This document shows positions 36,371 to 48,169 of a stretch of 64,000 bases of DNA, piece by piece. Below the pieces are notes generated by a model, which made no database searches, was not told where the DNA came from, and saw only the letters and a program-made list of their open reading frames with translations. The position numbers were made by a program, and so were the translations under genes. Position 1 is the stretch's first letter. Every line of letters begins with the position of its first letter. Source of the stretch: Phallusia mammillata (taxonomy: Eukaryota > Chordata > Ascidiacea > Phlebobranchia > Ascidiidae); assembly GCA_003260075.1 (NCBI GenBank), contig QLIY01000099.1, positions 1 through 64,000 on the forward strand. The letters run 5' to 3'.

Positions 36371-37461
36371 GGCCGAAAGCTACAAACTTGGGTGTGGAAT
36401 TAGCACCTGCAAGTAAGCAATGTCATTTAATTCTTAACTATATGCAAATAAATACTGTGTATAATTATTTGAAGCAATCTTCTCGCTGGAGGAGCATCGG
36501 GAATGATCACTATATGCCATTACGGACCGCCTGGACTTACTCGGTTAGAAAACTATATTATAAAATCGCAGATTTTTCAAACTCAATGAATATTTCAAAA
36601 ATTTAAATATATGCTTTTTTGTTGTTCAACACTTGCAAAATGTAAATTTATATTTGACAGAACGATTATAAATAATGAGAACACAATGGACAGTCCCTAT
36701 CAGTCAGGAGAGGCATGCTCAGCGTGCGCCGAAGGATTGCTTTGCAACAACAGTCTGTGTTACTCTAACGGTAAATGCAAAAAGCAGCACATTTTTTCGT
36801 CTCCAAGACATATTTTATACCTAAAACGTGTTTGCTTTACCAAGTGCTTTATATAACAGTCTATTATGTAGTGCTGTATAGCAGTTAAGCAAGTGTGTAC
36901 TAAAATATTGCCATTGACCCAACTTTCAATTCATAGTCCTGTAACATTTGTGCAGCTACAACACCCACAACAACAACTTCCACAACAACAACGTCTACAA
37001 CAACAACAACAACAACGACTACCACCACGGCACCAACAAAAACAACAACAACAACAACAACATTAACAACACCTTCAGTAGAACCGACAACCCTAACACA
37101 AGAAACTGTGGATGCGACAGGAACAGTTCCAACCTGGAATTGTACCCTAAACAGCACACTTCCAACCTGGAATTGCACACTAAACGGCACAGTTCCAACC
37201 TGGAATTGTACCCTAAACAGCACAGTTCCAACCTGGTATTGTTCCCAAAACAGCACCGCTACAGGTAGATACTTTTTTGTTACATACTAGGCCTGAACAG
37301 TTAAATTGCTATTACGGTAGTGCATATAATTTATTTCTTCTTTGTGTCTAAAGAAAGCGTGTTAAATGTTGAAATTATTTTTACTTTTAGGGCCTTGGCA
37401 ACAATCTTCGGTCGTGACGATGCTTCTTGTAACTGGGGTGGGAGCAATTTTTTGCCTCTAG
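36371..37461 (+). pseudogene. Second copy of the last CAP-gene exons (5'-truncated)
   Basis: Exons 36371-36412 (part), 36475-36543, 36661-36770, 36956-37264 and 37391-37461 match exons 4-8 of the gene before it, and start directly after C10 at 36361-36370. Signal and most of the CAP domain are absent. The stalk differs: the ACA tract is shorter and a 33-bp unit coding VPTWNCTLNST is repeated about four times (37124-37264), where the first copy has one diverged unit. The tail reads VVTMLLVTGVGAIFCL. Either an alternative allele placed in tandem or a real partial duplication. Confidence 0.75.
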
Positions 37462-37582
37462 GAATTTTTTGAGGATGAAGTCTTTCCAATCGGTTGTTGC
37501 AATACACAACTTTTTTGCTTCTTTGTCAGCCAGCGCTTATGTAGCGTTGGATGCTTTTGACTGGCGTGTAACGCTTTTAGAA

Positions 37583-38126
37583 AATGCATCGCGATTTTTG
37601 GTTAGGTTTTCTAGCTATTATTTGCGCTTTTAGATGTAATTTTGTATCTTAGCGGTTTTCGGTTTAAATTATAGCGATGTAACATTTTTAGTTTGTTGTG
37701 AAGCTAGTATTTTGGGGCTTGGCAAACAGTGAACCAAGGAACACGTAAAAACTTTTTTTGAAGTAGGTTTTATGTTGACAATGTAACGAAACATATTATG
37801 TAGTGGAACAATTAAACATAGGCATGTTATATACCTGATGTAACCAAGTAGTTGTTGTGTAAACGACTGCGGTACGTTGCTTTTTTAGAACACCGTTCTC
37901 AAGTTTCACACAATAGGGTGCCATAGCAGCTCCCCCCCCCCAAAATGCATCGCGATTTTTGGTTAGGTTTTCTAGTTATTATTTGCGCTTCTAGATGTAA
38001 TTTTGTATCTTAGCGGTTTTCGGTTTAAATTATAGCGATACCCCCCCCCCTTGTGTAAACGACTGCGGTACGTTGCTTTTTTAGAACACCGTTCTCAATT
38101 TTCACACAACAGGGTGCCATAGCAGC
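37583..38126. repeat. Duplicate of CAP 3' flank with two C10 runs
   Basis: After C10 at 37932-37941, sequence 37583-37678 recurs; after a second C10 at 38041-38050, sequence 37855-37931 recurs. The 176 bp between those two blocks is absent from the second copy, as if C10 stood for it. Confidence 0.85.
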
Positions 38127-38768
38127 TAGCTTTGTTACCTGGCCGTCACGTAAACTTGTTGTTGGTGTTGACGTGACAGAATCGATTCGTCACATCCGAT
38201 AATGACGTCATTTAGTAACACAATCTTTTATTTTGGCAGTGTTGTTCAACAAATGCTTGTATCGCTTATTTTTTTTCTCTTTACACCACTGTAGATGTAT
38301 TGTAGCTTTGGTTTTAAACACTGTAATAAAAACCATTTTTGGTTATTTTTTGTCCAGAAACGTTTACTTTGTTTAAAAAATGCGATTTACGGTATCAAAG
38401 TGACATGCTTTTTAGAACTGGAACGTCTAATTAACGTAGTTTGAAAAGCCACTTGACTTTATACCTAGTTATCATAATTGTAAATTAGGCGTTGGTGATT
38501 AATGTAGGCTATATCTAGGCCCACCATATTTCCACCCCCAAAAAGGAGCACACATTGTTAAAAAAACACGAAAAAATACTTCAAACGCTAACGTCATGTT
38601 GTTTTTAATTTATTTGGTGGATGCTACTTAAAAATGCCAAGAAATCATTGCACACAATTTATAATTTTACCAAATTGCAGAATCATGCAATTAGCAAAGC
38701 AATATTGGCCATCTTCTCACGAATAACCGTAAGCGTACGCACGTCTATATACTATAAAGTAAAAACAG

Positions 38769-38956
38769 TGCTGGATTAACCATTAGGCAAAGTAGGCACG
38801 TGCCTACAGGCCAGTCAAAAATCCAGGCCACTTTAAAATCAGTAGAAATTTGGTCATGATTTGGCAACACTAATAATTCTAATTTTTTAGTTGCCAACCC
38901 TGATTTTCGGGCCACTTATAAAATGTGCCTACAGGCCAGCACACCCTTAATACGGC
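38769..38956. mobile_element. Short hAT-type element (cagtgctgga family)
   Basis: Starts cagtgctggattaacc and ends near cccttaatacggcc; its last bases are lost or changed. Followed by a small duplication around n at 38992. Confidence 0.65.
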
Positions 38957-39613
38957 CAGGTTTTTTTAAAGGTTTGGTTTGGGTGACCGCNGTTTTTTTA
39001 AGGTTTGGTTTGGGTGACCGCTAAGTAGTTTTAAGAGACCGCAAGTGTTTCATTTAAATACCAAAAACTGTAGTTGTAGTTGCAAGTCCAAATTTTGGGA
39101 AACCGCTGGAGAAATTTGGGGGACCAAAACACCTTAAAAAAAACACTGAATACGGCACTGGCCCCTAATAAAACACATGAAATTTAGGGTTGCAATTTTG
39201 TGACTAAAATGGAAAATTCCGGGTTCTGCTTTTCCCGGGATTGTGAGTCCCAATCCTGGTATTAGGATATCGATCTAAAATGTACATTTAATGTTTTTTT
39301 TTTTGCTTAACGACACGATCGCGGACTGCGCGTTGGGCATATTTGACAACTATATAATATTTTTTTCCAAATCTACACGGCCCAGAAGAAGAGCACACAA
39401 TTACTTTGCTATAATGCTTAATTTAAAACAATAAAATGTTGGCTGGTAATGCTAGTTTGAGCTAGGTCTTGTCAATTAACGAAGATTATGAGTTATAATC
39501 TGGGATACGATCCCGGGATTATAGCAAAATGTTTCTGGGTTTGGGATTAAAAATGAAACATCAAAACTTTAATAAACACTACTGGTTTAACGTCGCTGTA
39601 AAGAAGGACTAAA

Positions 39614-39840
39614 GCAGTGGTTCTCAACCACGGAACCGCAGACCCCTAGGGGCCTGTAAAGCGTTTTCAGGGATCCGCGAAAACTTCCTACTTTGCGCTC
39701 AACGGGCATTGTAATAGTTGTTAACTTGTAAATAAACAATTAAATGAACTGGCATTTTTTGCAGCATCATTAAGCTGACACTGTGGTCCAATCGCATGAG
39801 GCTAGTAGGAAGTCACGTGGTGATACAGTTGAGTAGGTTT
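39614..39840. mobile_element. Left part of a hAT-type element
   Basis: Begins cagtggttctcaacc and continues like 9459-9920 (gacccctaggggcc, aagcgttttcagggatccgcg). A matching right end is not found. Confidence 0.45.
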
Positions 39841-40810
39841 ACGACGTTGAAACGTTATTAAAGTGGGTGATAGGTTGTTTTACTTAGTGTATTTGTTAAT
39901 GCAAGGGTTTATAACAATTTACAAACATTTGACACAAACCAAACAGAGAAGACACTTCAGTACGTTACAAACACCAACCACAAAAAACACACGTACTGCC
40001 ATGTCAAACAGCGCAGCTCACGACGCTGGAACACTGGGGGCGTCATGGAGTATGCTTGATGAAATCTTTATTTAACATACACTCTTAGGAGCGCCAATGG
40101 TGCATACAATTTCATACGACAAACTACAAAACCCCAGGCTCTCGTATACAACAAAGTTAAGTCATCAATTTTTTTCACGTTAATCGCATTTATGGAGTAA
40201 ATTAAAGCAATAACATTTCAGAGAATAAACAATGTACAAAAATGTGCATTACAATAATAACCAAATTTATGTCAAACATAAGCCTGAAGATCACTTACAA
40301 TTCAAGTCGGAACGGCCTAAGTTGAATTAGCGAACTGTACTGTTTTCCTAATGTAATGTCAGACAATACGCTTTTATCCCAAGCGTAGTGACTTCCCTGT
40401 TTTCGAAAAAAATTCGGCATAAATTGTGGCCCTCAGTGGCTTTTGAGCGTTGTTAAGCACTGTACATGTAACTACCCCCCTCTCTTTCCAAAATTTTGCT
40501 TTGCACTGGAGAAAGAGGAAGCGAGAAAAGTGTGAGAGAGAAGAAAAAGAGATTCACATCCCAACTTGTTGTGGTAAACAGGATACAGCAGGCGCGTTAT
40601 TCCTCCTCGTCTCCTCTGCCAAACCACACCGAAAAATACACCATCGTTTCCTTATATCCGAACATTGGCTTTATGAATCTTTTTTAATTTTAAATCATCC
40701 CACTAAAATGAAAACTTCCGCACTAGCTTTATAAAGAACGACGCACGTAGCTTGTACTTCATTCAAATGCATTTCGGTGGTAAATTGTGGCAAGATCTTA
40801 AAAAGAAATC

Positions 40811-40910
40811 ATGAACAAGATTTTCTTATGCGCTCTAAATTTTCTGTAATTCTTGTGGCTGAAGCAGGAGGCTATCGACGTAGAAACTGGCAACATTGTG
40901 GCCGCAAGTA
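40811..40910 (+). pseudogene. Family B copy 4, frameshifted signal exon
   Basis: Preceded by the family B upstream block (from about 40490). The frame opens MNKIFLCALNF but stops two codons later; the following bases still match the family (attcttgtggctga) in another frame. Exons 2 and 3 are not seen. Confidence 0.7.
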
Positions 40911-40986
40911 TAATTAAGTTTATTTCGCTTGGTGAGGAACACATAGCGACACAATTGCACTAAAGCCATTACCATGTCGGGAGTAA

Positions 40987-41187
40987 CTGAGCAACTTTAA
41001 CCATTATGGGGAGCAAAAAAGTAAAGGGAACAGTTGGTGGATGGGGGCTAAACATGATGTAGCTCCACCGTCATTAGAAGGCGATTTGATGACTGAGTTT
41101 CACAAGAAATTAGGGTTGGCAGTTGGCACATTATGGGTAAACACGACCGGGAAAAAGAAATTGGTTGAACCAGTCGAGGAAGGCTAA
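40987..41187 (+). other. Unassigned open frame after family B copy 4
   Basis: A 66-residue stop-to-stop frame containing KGNSWWMGAKHDVAPPSLEG and EFHKKLGLAVGTLWVN. It has no ATG near its start and no splice-supported extension. It does not resemble the peptide families here. Perhaps a fragment of an inserted gene; I do not recognise it. Confidence 0.3.
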
Positions 41188-41969
41188 AAACTAACCACCT
41201 ATGATTGGAAAAGAGGGTGACGACTATAAGTATAATTTTGGTTCAATTAATTTTGTTTATGTAAGCATATATTTTGTTATATGTTGGGATGTGCAAACAT
41301 TTTTTTGTGTAAGTGGCCTTATAGCTATTCATCGTGCGTTGTTTCAAAAGAAAACACCACGTCCAGTGCTCAGTAATTAAGATAACGCCTGAACCCGTAT
41401 CCTGTTTAATCACCAACACAGATGCGCCATAAGCTAAGATTTGACTCTATATGATGGAGGGGTAAGTCCTGGCCAATGATGCCATTTTGTCAAGCTGCTT
41501 CCAGTAACGTCTTTTCACCAGGTTGTTTCTTGTTTTAGATAGGCCTACGACTAATTTTGAAAAAAAAAACATTTTACAAGAGTCTTCAAAGAAGCCAGAA
41601 AGTTTAAATTAAACCTTTTTGTTATGAAAACAAAACCGTGACCGCATGCCAAGTGCTTTCAAAGCTTTGAATATCAAATTTTTAAAACTGTCCTATACTC
41701 TGATGTTTTCATTTACAATAACCAGTATGAAACCGAATAAATATTTTATTTTTAGCCGTGATAAAATCGAAAGATCTGTTGAATTGCTTGTCTTATCAAG
41801 GAGTCGTCTGTAAAATAAAGAGTTGTATGTCCGTTTTGTATTATTGGTTATGTTGTAAGGTTAAAAGTACAATTTTTTTTAGAAAACAGAAACCAAAAAG
41901 AAAATTATTCTAATCTGTCCTTCAATATTACGACGACACTTGTTATAAACAATATATTTCTCCTGAGGT

Positions 41970-43054
41970 TTACTTCTGGTTTGTTTCGTTGTCCTGAAAA
42001 TCATCTGGTTTTTGCCGCAACAATGCATCTACAAAATATATAAGCGTCGCATTAACTTTTTGTGGGTGAACAACTTTGAATTTGTCCACTTACATATTAC
42101 CTAGTATCCTTTCTATTCCCGTGGCTTGGTTCCTGCAAAACAGGAGGTTAAAAGCTCTCATGCTAGTGAAAAAATCAATTAGACTAGGGTTACCATATTT
42201 GATGATACACAATCCCTGACAAATTTATCTCAGTTAAGTTAAACCCTTCAATCCAAACACTTCTATTACGGAATAAATTTAGAATATTTGAAAGTCACAC
42301 GGACAGCGACACGAGAAATCGTTAGATACGATACTTTGATTCTTGTCAATTAACTTTTTGCGTATAGGCTTCTGTTACACTTGGCACACCATATTCGTCA
42401 ACAGTGAAAGCAAATGAAACTTTCCACGTAGCACTGAATGCTGTGTTTTCTTCAGATGCGAATTTTTATTTCTGTATTTAACGCATATTTTTGCACAACT
42501 AGTAATAAACAGGTATTGTTACGCGCGCACACACACTGCAAAACGAAATAGTAACCTTATGGCTTATGCGTTAACCTGCGAGCCGCCAGTTTAAATCATT
42601 ACGTTTCATGGTATAGACGCGGTTGTAGCTAACTACTAAAAACTTTCCCCGTTGCTGCATTAATTTCATAAAATATACACATATATATTTTCTTAAATTC
42701 CTGACTTTTAAGTACATTTTAACATTTCTCCCTGACTCAGATTGAAACACTAAATTCTCTGACATTTCGGGAAAAATCCTGACGTATGGCAACCCTAGAT
42801 TAGACGGGTTTTCTGACACAGTTGTTTCCAGTAAAAAGATTTACTGGTAAATACAGATTTTACTCATGTAACATAGAACACATTTACAGAGTTGGCACTG
42901 TAAATACAGCTAGTACCTGAATGAGATCATTTTGTGCCTTAGATGGTGATCTTGGTCGATGTCACCAATCAAGCCACCTTGCCCAGATACATCAGTCACA
43001 AGAATCACAGCAACAAGAAAACAAAAGAAGAGTACAAAAGAAAATCTTATTCAA
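41970..43054 (-). pseudogene. Family B copy 5, start codon TTG and frameshift
   Basis: Three exons in gene order: 42917-43054, 42101-42132 and 41970-42028. Exon 2 is again 32 nt and exon 3 gives DALLRQKPDDFQDNETNQK, close to copy 2. The initiator is TTG in place of ATG, and an indel in the signal sequence throws the frame into a stop before the ILVTDVSG part is restored. Intron 1 holds a 613-bp element (42185-42797). It is the only family B copy on the minus strand and its upstream block reads 43055-43366 and 43657-43680, split by a hAT element. Confidence 0.75.
42185..42797. mobile_element. hAT-type element with tagggttaccat ends
   Basis: Left tagggttaccatat, right atggcaacccta; flanks aattagac / gattagac (7 of 8). 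In intron 1 of family B copy 5. Confidence 0.75.
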
Positions 43055-43366
43055 GACTTCTGTTTGATATATTACAGCAACTTACAACCGAAATGCAGTT
43101 GAGTAATGTACAAGTAACATGCGCCGTTCTTTTAAAGAACTGCTGCGGAAGTTTAATTTTAGTGGAGTTAGAAAAATCCATTTCCCTCTATTCAGCCTAT
43201 GATAGGACAAAGGAAACGAACGGGGTATTTTTCTATGTGATTTGAAGGAGACGAGGTGGAATGGCTCTCCCTGTATCCTGTTTTACCACAAAAAGTTGGT
43301 ATGTGAGTTTCTCTTTTATTCTCTCTCTCAATTTATTTCTCTTTCTCCAGTGCAGAGGAGTTAGGA

Positions 43367-43656
43367 CAGTGGTTCTTAACTGGTGGTCCATGATGATATT
43401 TTGGATGGTCCACAGGACGTCCACCAAATTTGTTGATAAACTAGAGATGATTGCATATTATATATTGAAAGAGTATTAAAATGTTAGCTGTTAATAATAG
43501 TATATCACTTCTTAAAATTGGTTTCAAAGAATTATGTTTCAACCCCAAATGGTTGTTTCGTATGCAAACTTCATTCTTGCTTCAAATAGAAATGGTCCAC
43601 GATATTATTTTTACTGGGTCGGTGGTCCATGGCCCGAAACGAGTTGAGAACCACTG
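43367..43656. mobile_element. Non-autonomous hAT element in a family B upstream block
   Basis: Ends cagtggttcttaact / agttgagaaccactg, identical 8-bp flanks agttagga. In gene orientation the site is tcctaact, one base from the site used at 31798. Confidence 0.88.
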
Positions 43657-43954
43657 AGTTAGGATGACGCCATATAAAACACTTATGCACCTCAAGCTAA
43701 GATTTTTTTTAGTCAAAAACTGTTTTATTTACAGCGCGTGAGTGTGTGTCTGTCTGTCTCTTTCTCTTTGTGTAGAGGCCTGAGTATTTAAGTGCATTCC
43801 TTAGATAAAACAGTAAAACAAACGTATCACCAAATTCCTAAATTACCGTTTTCACGTCGTAAACACACTCAACTGTATCACGCAGTCACATTTCCAGTGG
43901 TGATGCGATTTGACAACGTGTCTTTTGACATAAGAAATTTCTATTACTTTGGTT

Positions 43955-44208
43955 CAATGGTTCTCAACCTTAATTGTTGTCAGGACCAAATGGCAGTTTT
44001 TCAAGTGTGTAAGGAGCCGAAAAAAAATAACAAATAAAAAGGAATGCGGGATAACAGCAAACAACAAGAATCTGAATAGTTTATTTTTGTTAATAAAAAT
44101 TCTATGTAGAAAACTTATTCTCGGCAATAGATTGATTAGGTTGAATTGTCGTTTCATGGTAATAATAATCTTTAGTAAATTTCTGAGAGCCGCGTTTGAG
44201 AATCGCTG
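43955..44208. mobile_element. Non-autonomous hAT element
   Basis: Ends caatggttctcaacc / gtttgagaatcgctg; flanks ctttggtt / ctttgggt (7 of 8). Confidence 0.8.
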
Positions 44209-44389
44209 CTTTGGGTTCATTAAACAATAAGAAGTTAATGATTTTGTACGTTGAGGGCATCAATACTGGAATCACCGAAGATGCTTAGATGTTTCGTGCT
44301 CATGAACCAAACAGTATTTGAAGATGACATACAAGTAAATCCTAATCCTTAAACGCTAGCTGTTCATCGTTTAGTGTTTAAAAAGAATT

Positions 44390-45629
44390 CACCACAGCTG
44401 GTGCAGAGGAATTGGGATAACGGCCGTATCCTGTATCCTGTGTAACCATCAATATCTATGCGCCATAAGCTGAGATTATTTTTTCTTCATTAATAAACTT
44501 TTTCTCTTTACATCACGTGGTGAGTCACAAATTTTTCAATTGTTTGAATCAAATATTTGGTTCAAAGCTCAAGGATTTTTTCACAAACCCAGCATCAAGT
44601 TGTGTTTGTGGGGGTGGGAGAAGGTAGAGGACTTGTTACATGTACAAGGCTAAACAATTGATATTACAATACAACGTTCAAAAATTTGATCTAAGCCTAA
44701 ATAAGATAATCACAAAAATGTTGTTTAATGTTAAATTATATAGCTCTGTCACCACGTCACATATGCAATATTGCATGTAATTACAGTTCACACAAATTGC
44801 GAGTATTAATCTTCTCAAATTGTAAGGTATAGCCAAGCATTAAACCTTTTACTAAGCCTTACTGTTTCAACAAGGAGTGGAAAAAAAGCACTCAGAACAT
44901 GGATTTCAACCACTAATCCTGCGAGTCGATTCGTTTGCAAATATCCCGGGATCGGAGCCCTGCTTATAACACCTAATCTTTTTAATCGATAAAACCTTGC
45001 TTAAACTAGCATTGGTAGCCAACTTTTTATTGTTTCATTTTTCATAACTTTGTTTCATAATACTGTAACCCGTTTAGCTCCGGAAGTTTGATTGTTATTT
45101 AAGTGGGAAAGTGTTTAACAGAAGACCCATATTTCCACACAAAAAACACAAAGTATTAATGATTTGTTTTGCAATTATTAATTAATAGCCCAAATTTAAA
45201 TTAAAAACGATTTTAAAAACGCTCAGCTCACCACGTGATCTAAGGAAAAAATGTGTTTATGACTGAACCTTAACTTAAGCGCATTTTAGTGTTGGTGGTT
45301 GAACAGGATACGGGTTACAGCTTCGATCTGACAATGTATTTGACCACAATGCACAAGCTAGCACGCTTCTGTACAATTATGTTTTTTTTTTCGTTTTTCG
45401 GAATGTATGTTGGTTATTATAAACAGTCAGTCTATTGTTAAGACGTGATAGAATGCATTGTTTTATCATCGGGTTAAAATACTCGGCAAGATGGGGAAAT
45501 GCATATGAAACATTAAAGGGGCCGCAAACAAAGGATCAAAGAGCCACAGGCGACTCAGGAGCCGCAGTTTGGCCACCCCTGGGATATAAGGAAACGAGGG
45601 TAGATCTATCGTTGTGGTTAGTTAGAGCA

Positions 45630-45685
<56 letters not shown>

Positions 45686-46570
45686 GAGCCGCAGTTTGGC
45701 CACCCTTGTGCATGTAAGGCTGAATTTTAACACAATGGCATGATAAAAACCATAAACAAGCAGTGTTACAGGTTAAATTGTTACTTCAATATAAACACGC
45801 AAATCGGTTGTAGCGTGCCATGATAAACCCTCTCGCATGCCAACCTTGTAATTGACGGCCGTTAGTAAAATAGATCCTCTGCGATGCGGCCGTAGTAGCG
45901 AAAAGGTTGTGCACCTTTGCCTTAGGCGAAAAGGCCAACCAAAATTTACATTAATTCTTTGCATATCAACAGGAATTTCCCCCGAATATTCAACGAAATT
46001 TCCGGCAGACAGTATGGTGTCTTTTTAAACCTAAAATCGAAACTTACTATAGTTCAAATGAGGAAACAGTTTTATATAGCAGTATAGTGATTTTTAAATA
46101 GGAAATTTGGTCAGTACATGTTAACCTGCGTGGCGGTTGCCCATTGGCTCGTGATCACGTGGCTGTAGTGTAAATGTTAGGCAGACTAGGCTAACAGTTA
46201 AGGGTGCCGCTTAACAAATAATTACTTATGTAATAGTTCGAAATAAAACGCTTTTACGTTATTCTAAAGCAGTGGTTTTCAACCTTATGCTGATTATATA
46301 CCACTTGACGACATTTTCTATCGCTGTGCACCGCCTAAACCCTATTGTAAACGGTAGAGAACAAGCGATAGGCCTAATCTTAAATCACTATGTTAGCAAT
46401 TCCCAGGGGCGGCTCGTGCTAGGGTTCCCCCCCCCCGGACCGGCGGAGGTAGAATGGCTCTTCCTGAATCCTGCATTACCAATAAAGTGTGATTATGTGT
46501 ATGCCTCTCTCTTTGTCTTATTCTATTTTTACTCTTTCTCTCTGTGTATAGAGGATTTTGGGATTGCAAA
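44390..46570. repeat. Fragments of family B flanking DNA without coding exons
   Basis: Pieces of the upstream block occur near 44395-44450 (minus), 45288-45320 (plus) and 46437-46560 (minus). The stretch 44500-45240 matches, inverted, the DNA downstream of B1 (tgttataagc, cccgggat, ctagcattg motifs). No signal exon is found, so these look like relics. A 53-nt C run (45631-45683) splits a duplicated gagccgcagtttggccaccc, and C10 is at 46427-46436. Confidence 0.6.
46268..46400. mobile_element. Left part of a hAT-type element
   Basis: Begins cagtggttttcaacc and follows the same interior as 16473-16790 (accacttgacgac, ctatcgctgtgcaccgcc). The right end is lost in later insertions. Confidence 0.5.
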
Positions 46571-47665
46571 ACATAAGTAAAATAGTAAACAAAACGTATC
46601 CCCAGATTGTAGAATAAAGGCCCGTTTACACTATGCTTGGCGTCTAAACAAACCTCAGACAACATTAAATTCGCTTGTTTAAACATTCACTGAATGTCTT
46701 TTAACTTTTTAGAGCATGATGCTTTTTCTTTCGAGTTCTTCCTCGATTTTCTTCAAAAATGGTAATTTTGAGGTATATTGAATTTCAACGGGGTTAAAGG
46801 TTTTAAACAGTTTATCGAAGATACACACTGTCTGCAAATATGGCTTCAAGATGTCACCGTGATTTCGTTTTTACATGGGGAAACTTTGTTCAAAGAGCTT
46901 TTGGCATGTGATAAACAGGACGTGCACGAAATGCATCAAGCAATTAAATCTTTATTCTACTATGCCAAACGTTTTTCTTTCTACAATCAACCTAAATTGG
47001 CAAACGTTTGTGTATTTCTTAGTGTTTTTTATTCACAGATTAGTATCAATACCACAACGAATGTTTGTCTTTATGTGTAGAAGTATTATACAATGCTTCT
47101 ACAATCACAATATCTTAAAGACTGTTGCGTCTGTTCAAACCAAGTTACTTGTCCAATATGCCAAAAAAGTTACTACTATGGGTTGTCCTGTCGTATACGT
47201 GAGCAATGCAATCAGGTCTAGATAGCCTTTGTTTGTTTTAATTAACATTTTCGACTGATGCCTTTCGTGCTTGAATCTAGAATTTAACACCTGACTTGCC
47301 TTTAGCCAACACCCATTTATTCATCTAAATTTAACTTGCTCACTACTATTCAAATACCACCGAAAACGCACGAAAACGTTGAATGCAGTAAATTTATTGT
47401 GTAGGTTAGGCCGAATCAGATAAAATAGAACAAAGAATGGTGGATCCGTTCAAGTTTTCCAAATCTGCAAAATAAATAAAATTAACGATTAGTTTGAACA
47501 ATTATTGAAACTTTTTCGGCAAGTTTTTAAACACTAGCAACCACAACTGTACAAAATAGAATAAATACATTTTTGTATGTTTTAAAATCAGATTGTTATA
47601 ATAACAATTTGAGTCCTGTCATGAATCTAAAATACTCTTTTCCTAAAAACTATTTACCAGAGAAA

Positions 47666-48165
47666 TTACTGCTCCAATTCTTCAGTCTCCTCTGGTTGTT
47701 GGGTTTCCAATTCCTGGACAAGGGTTTGGAATTCCTCAGATTGCTCAAGGTCGGCCAATTCTGCACAAAACAAGGACAGTCAAACTTCAGCAACACTTTT
47801 GGTTAAATCTAGGCAAACTAGATTCTTACCCTCTTCAGTCATGTCTTCTGGTGCCTTGTCTCTGAAAAAAGTCAAAACATATATTTTTATAGGTTGATAT
47901 TGGAAAAATCTTTCGGGTATTGATATCCGAACTGAAGTTTTCAAACTTACCCGACGCCCCCCCCCCGTCGGACTCCAATCCAGATTGGCTTCTTGTATTT
48001 TCGGTAGATGCGGATTCCTCTACGGATGATTCGGCCTCCTCTACGGATGATTCGTCGAACAGGAATACGGATCAATCGTCGCCGTCTTCGGCCGAACCAA
48101 CCACCCTCAACATCAGTGAGCAAGACAACAGCAAAAAGAAGAGCAAAAAGTGCCAACTTGTTCAT
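47666..48165 (-). CDS. Styelin-like antimicrobial peptide precursor, family A copy 1
   Basis: Exons 47951-48165, 47830-47861 (32 nt) and 47666-47760. The signal peptide MNKLALFALLFAVVLLTDVEG is followed by a GWFG start, an arginine-dense body with IIRRG repeats, the core IYRKYKKPIWIGV and an acidic pro-tail (DKAPEDMTEE, QSEEFQTLVQELE) ending PEETEELEQ. This GW-start, lysine/tyrosine core, glycine before D and DMT.EE tail is the layout of ascidian styelin precursors, where the glycine becomes a C-terminal amide. A G10 run (C10 at 47957-47966) lies near the end of exon 1 and reads as extra glycines, RRGGGVG, where copy 2 has RVVG; net change nine bases, so the frame stays open. A 3' UTR exon lies at about 47390-47467. 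Only family A copy on the minus strand. Confidence 0.82.
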
Positions 48166-48169
48166 GGTT

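Noticed and set aside
35640..37268. Long V-, N- and Q-rich frames on both strands
   Set aside because: Shadows of the ACA/ACC repeat that encodes the threonine-rich stalk of the CAP gene.
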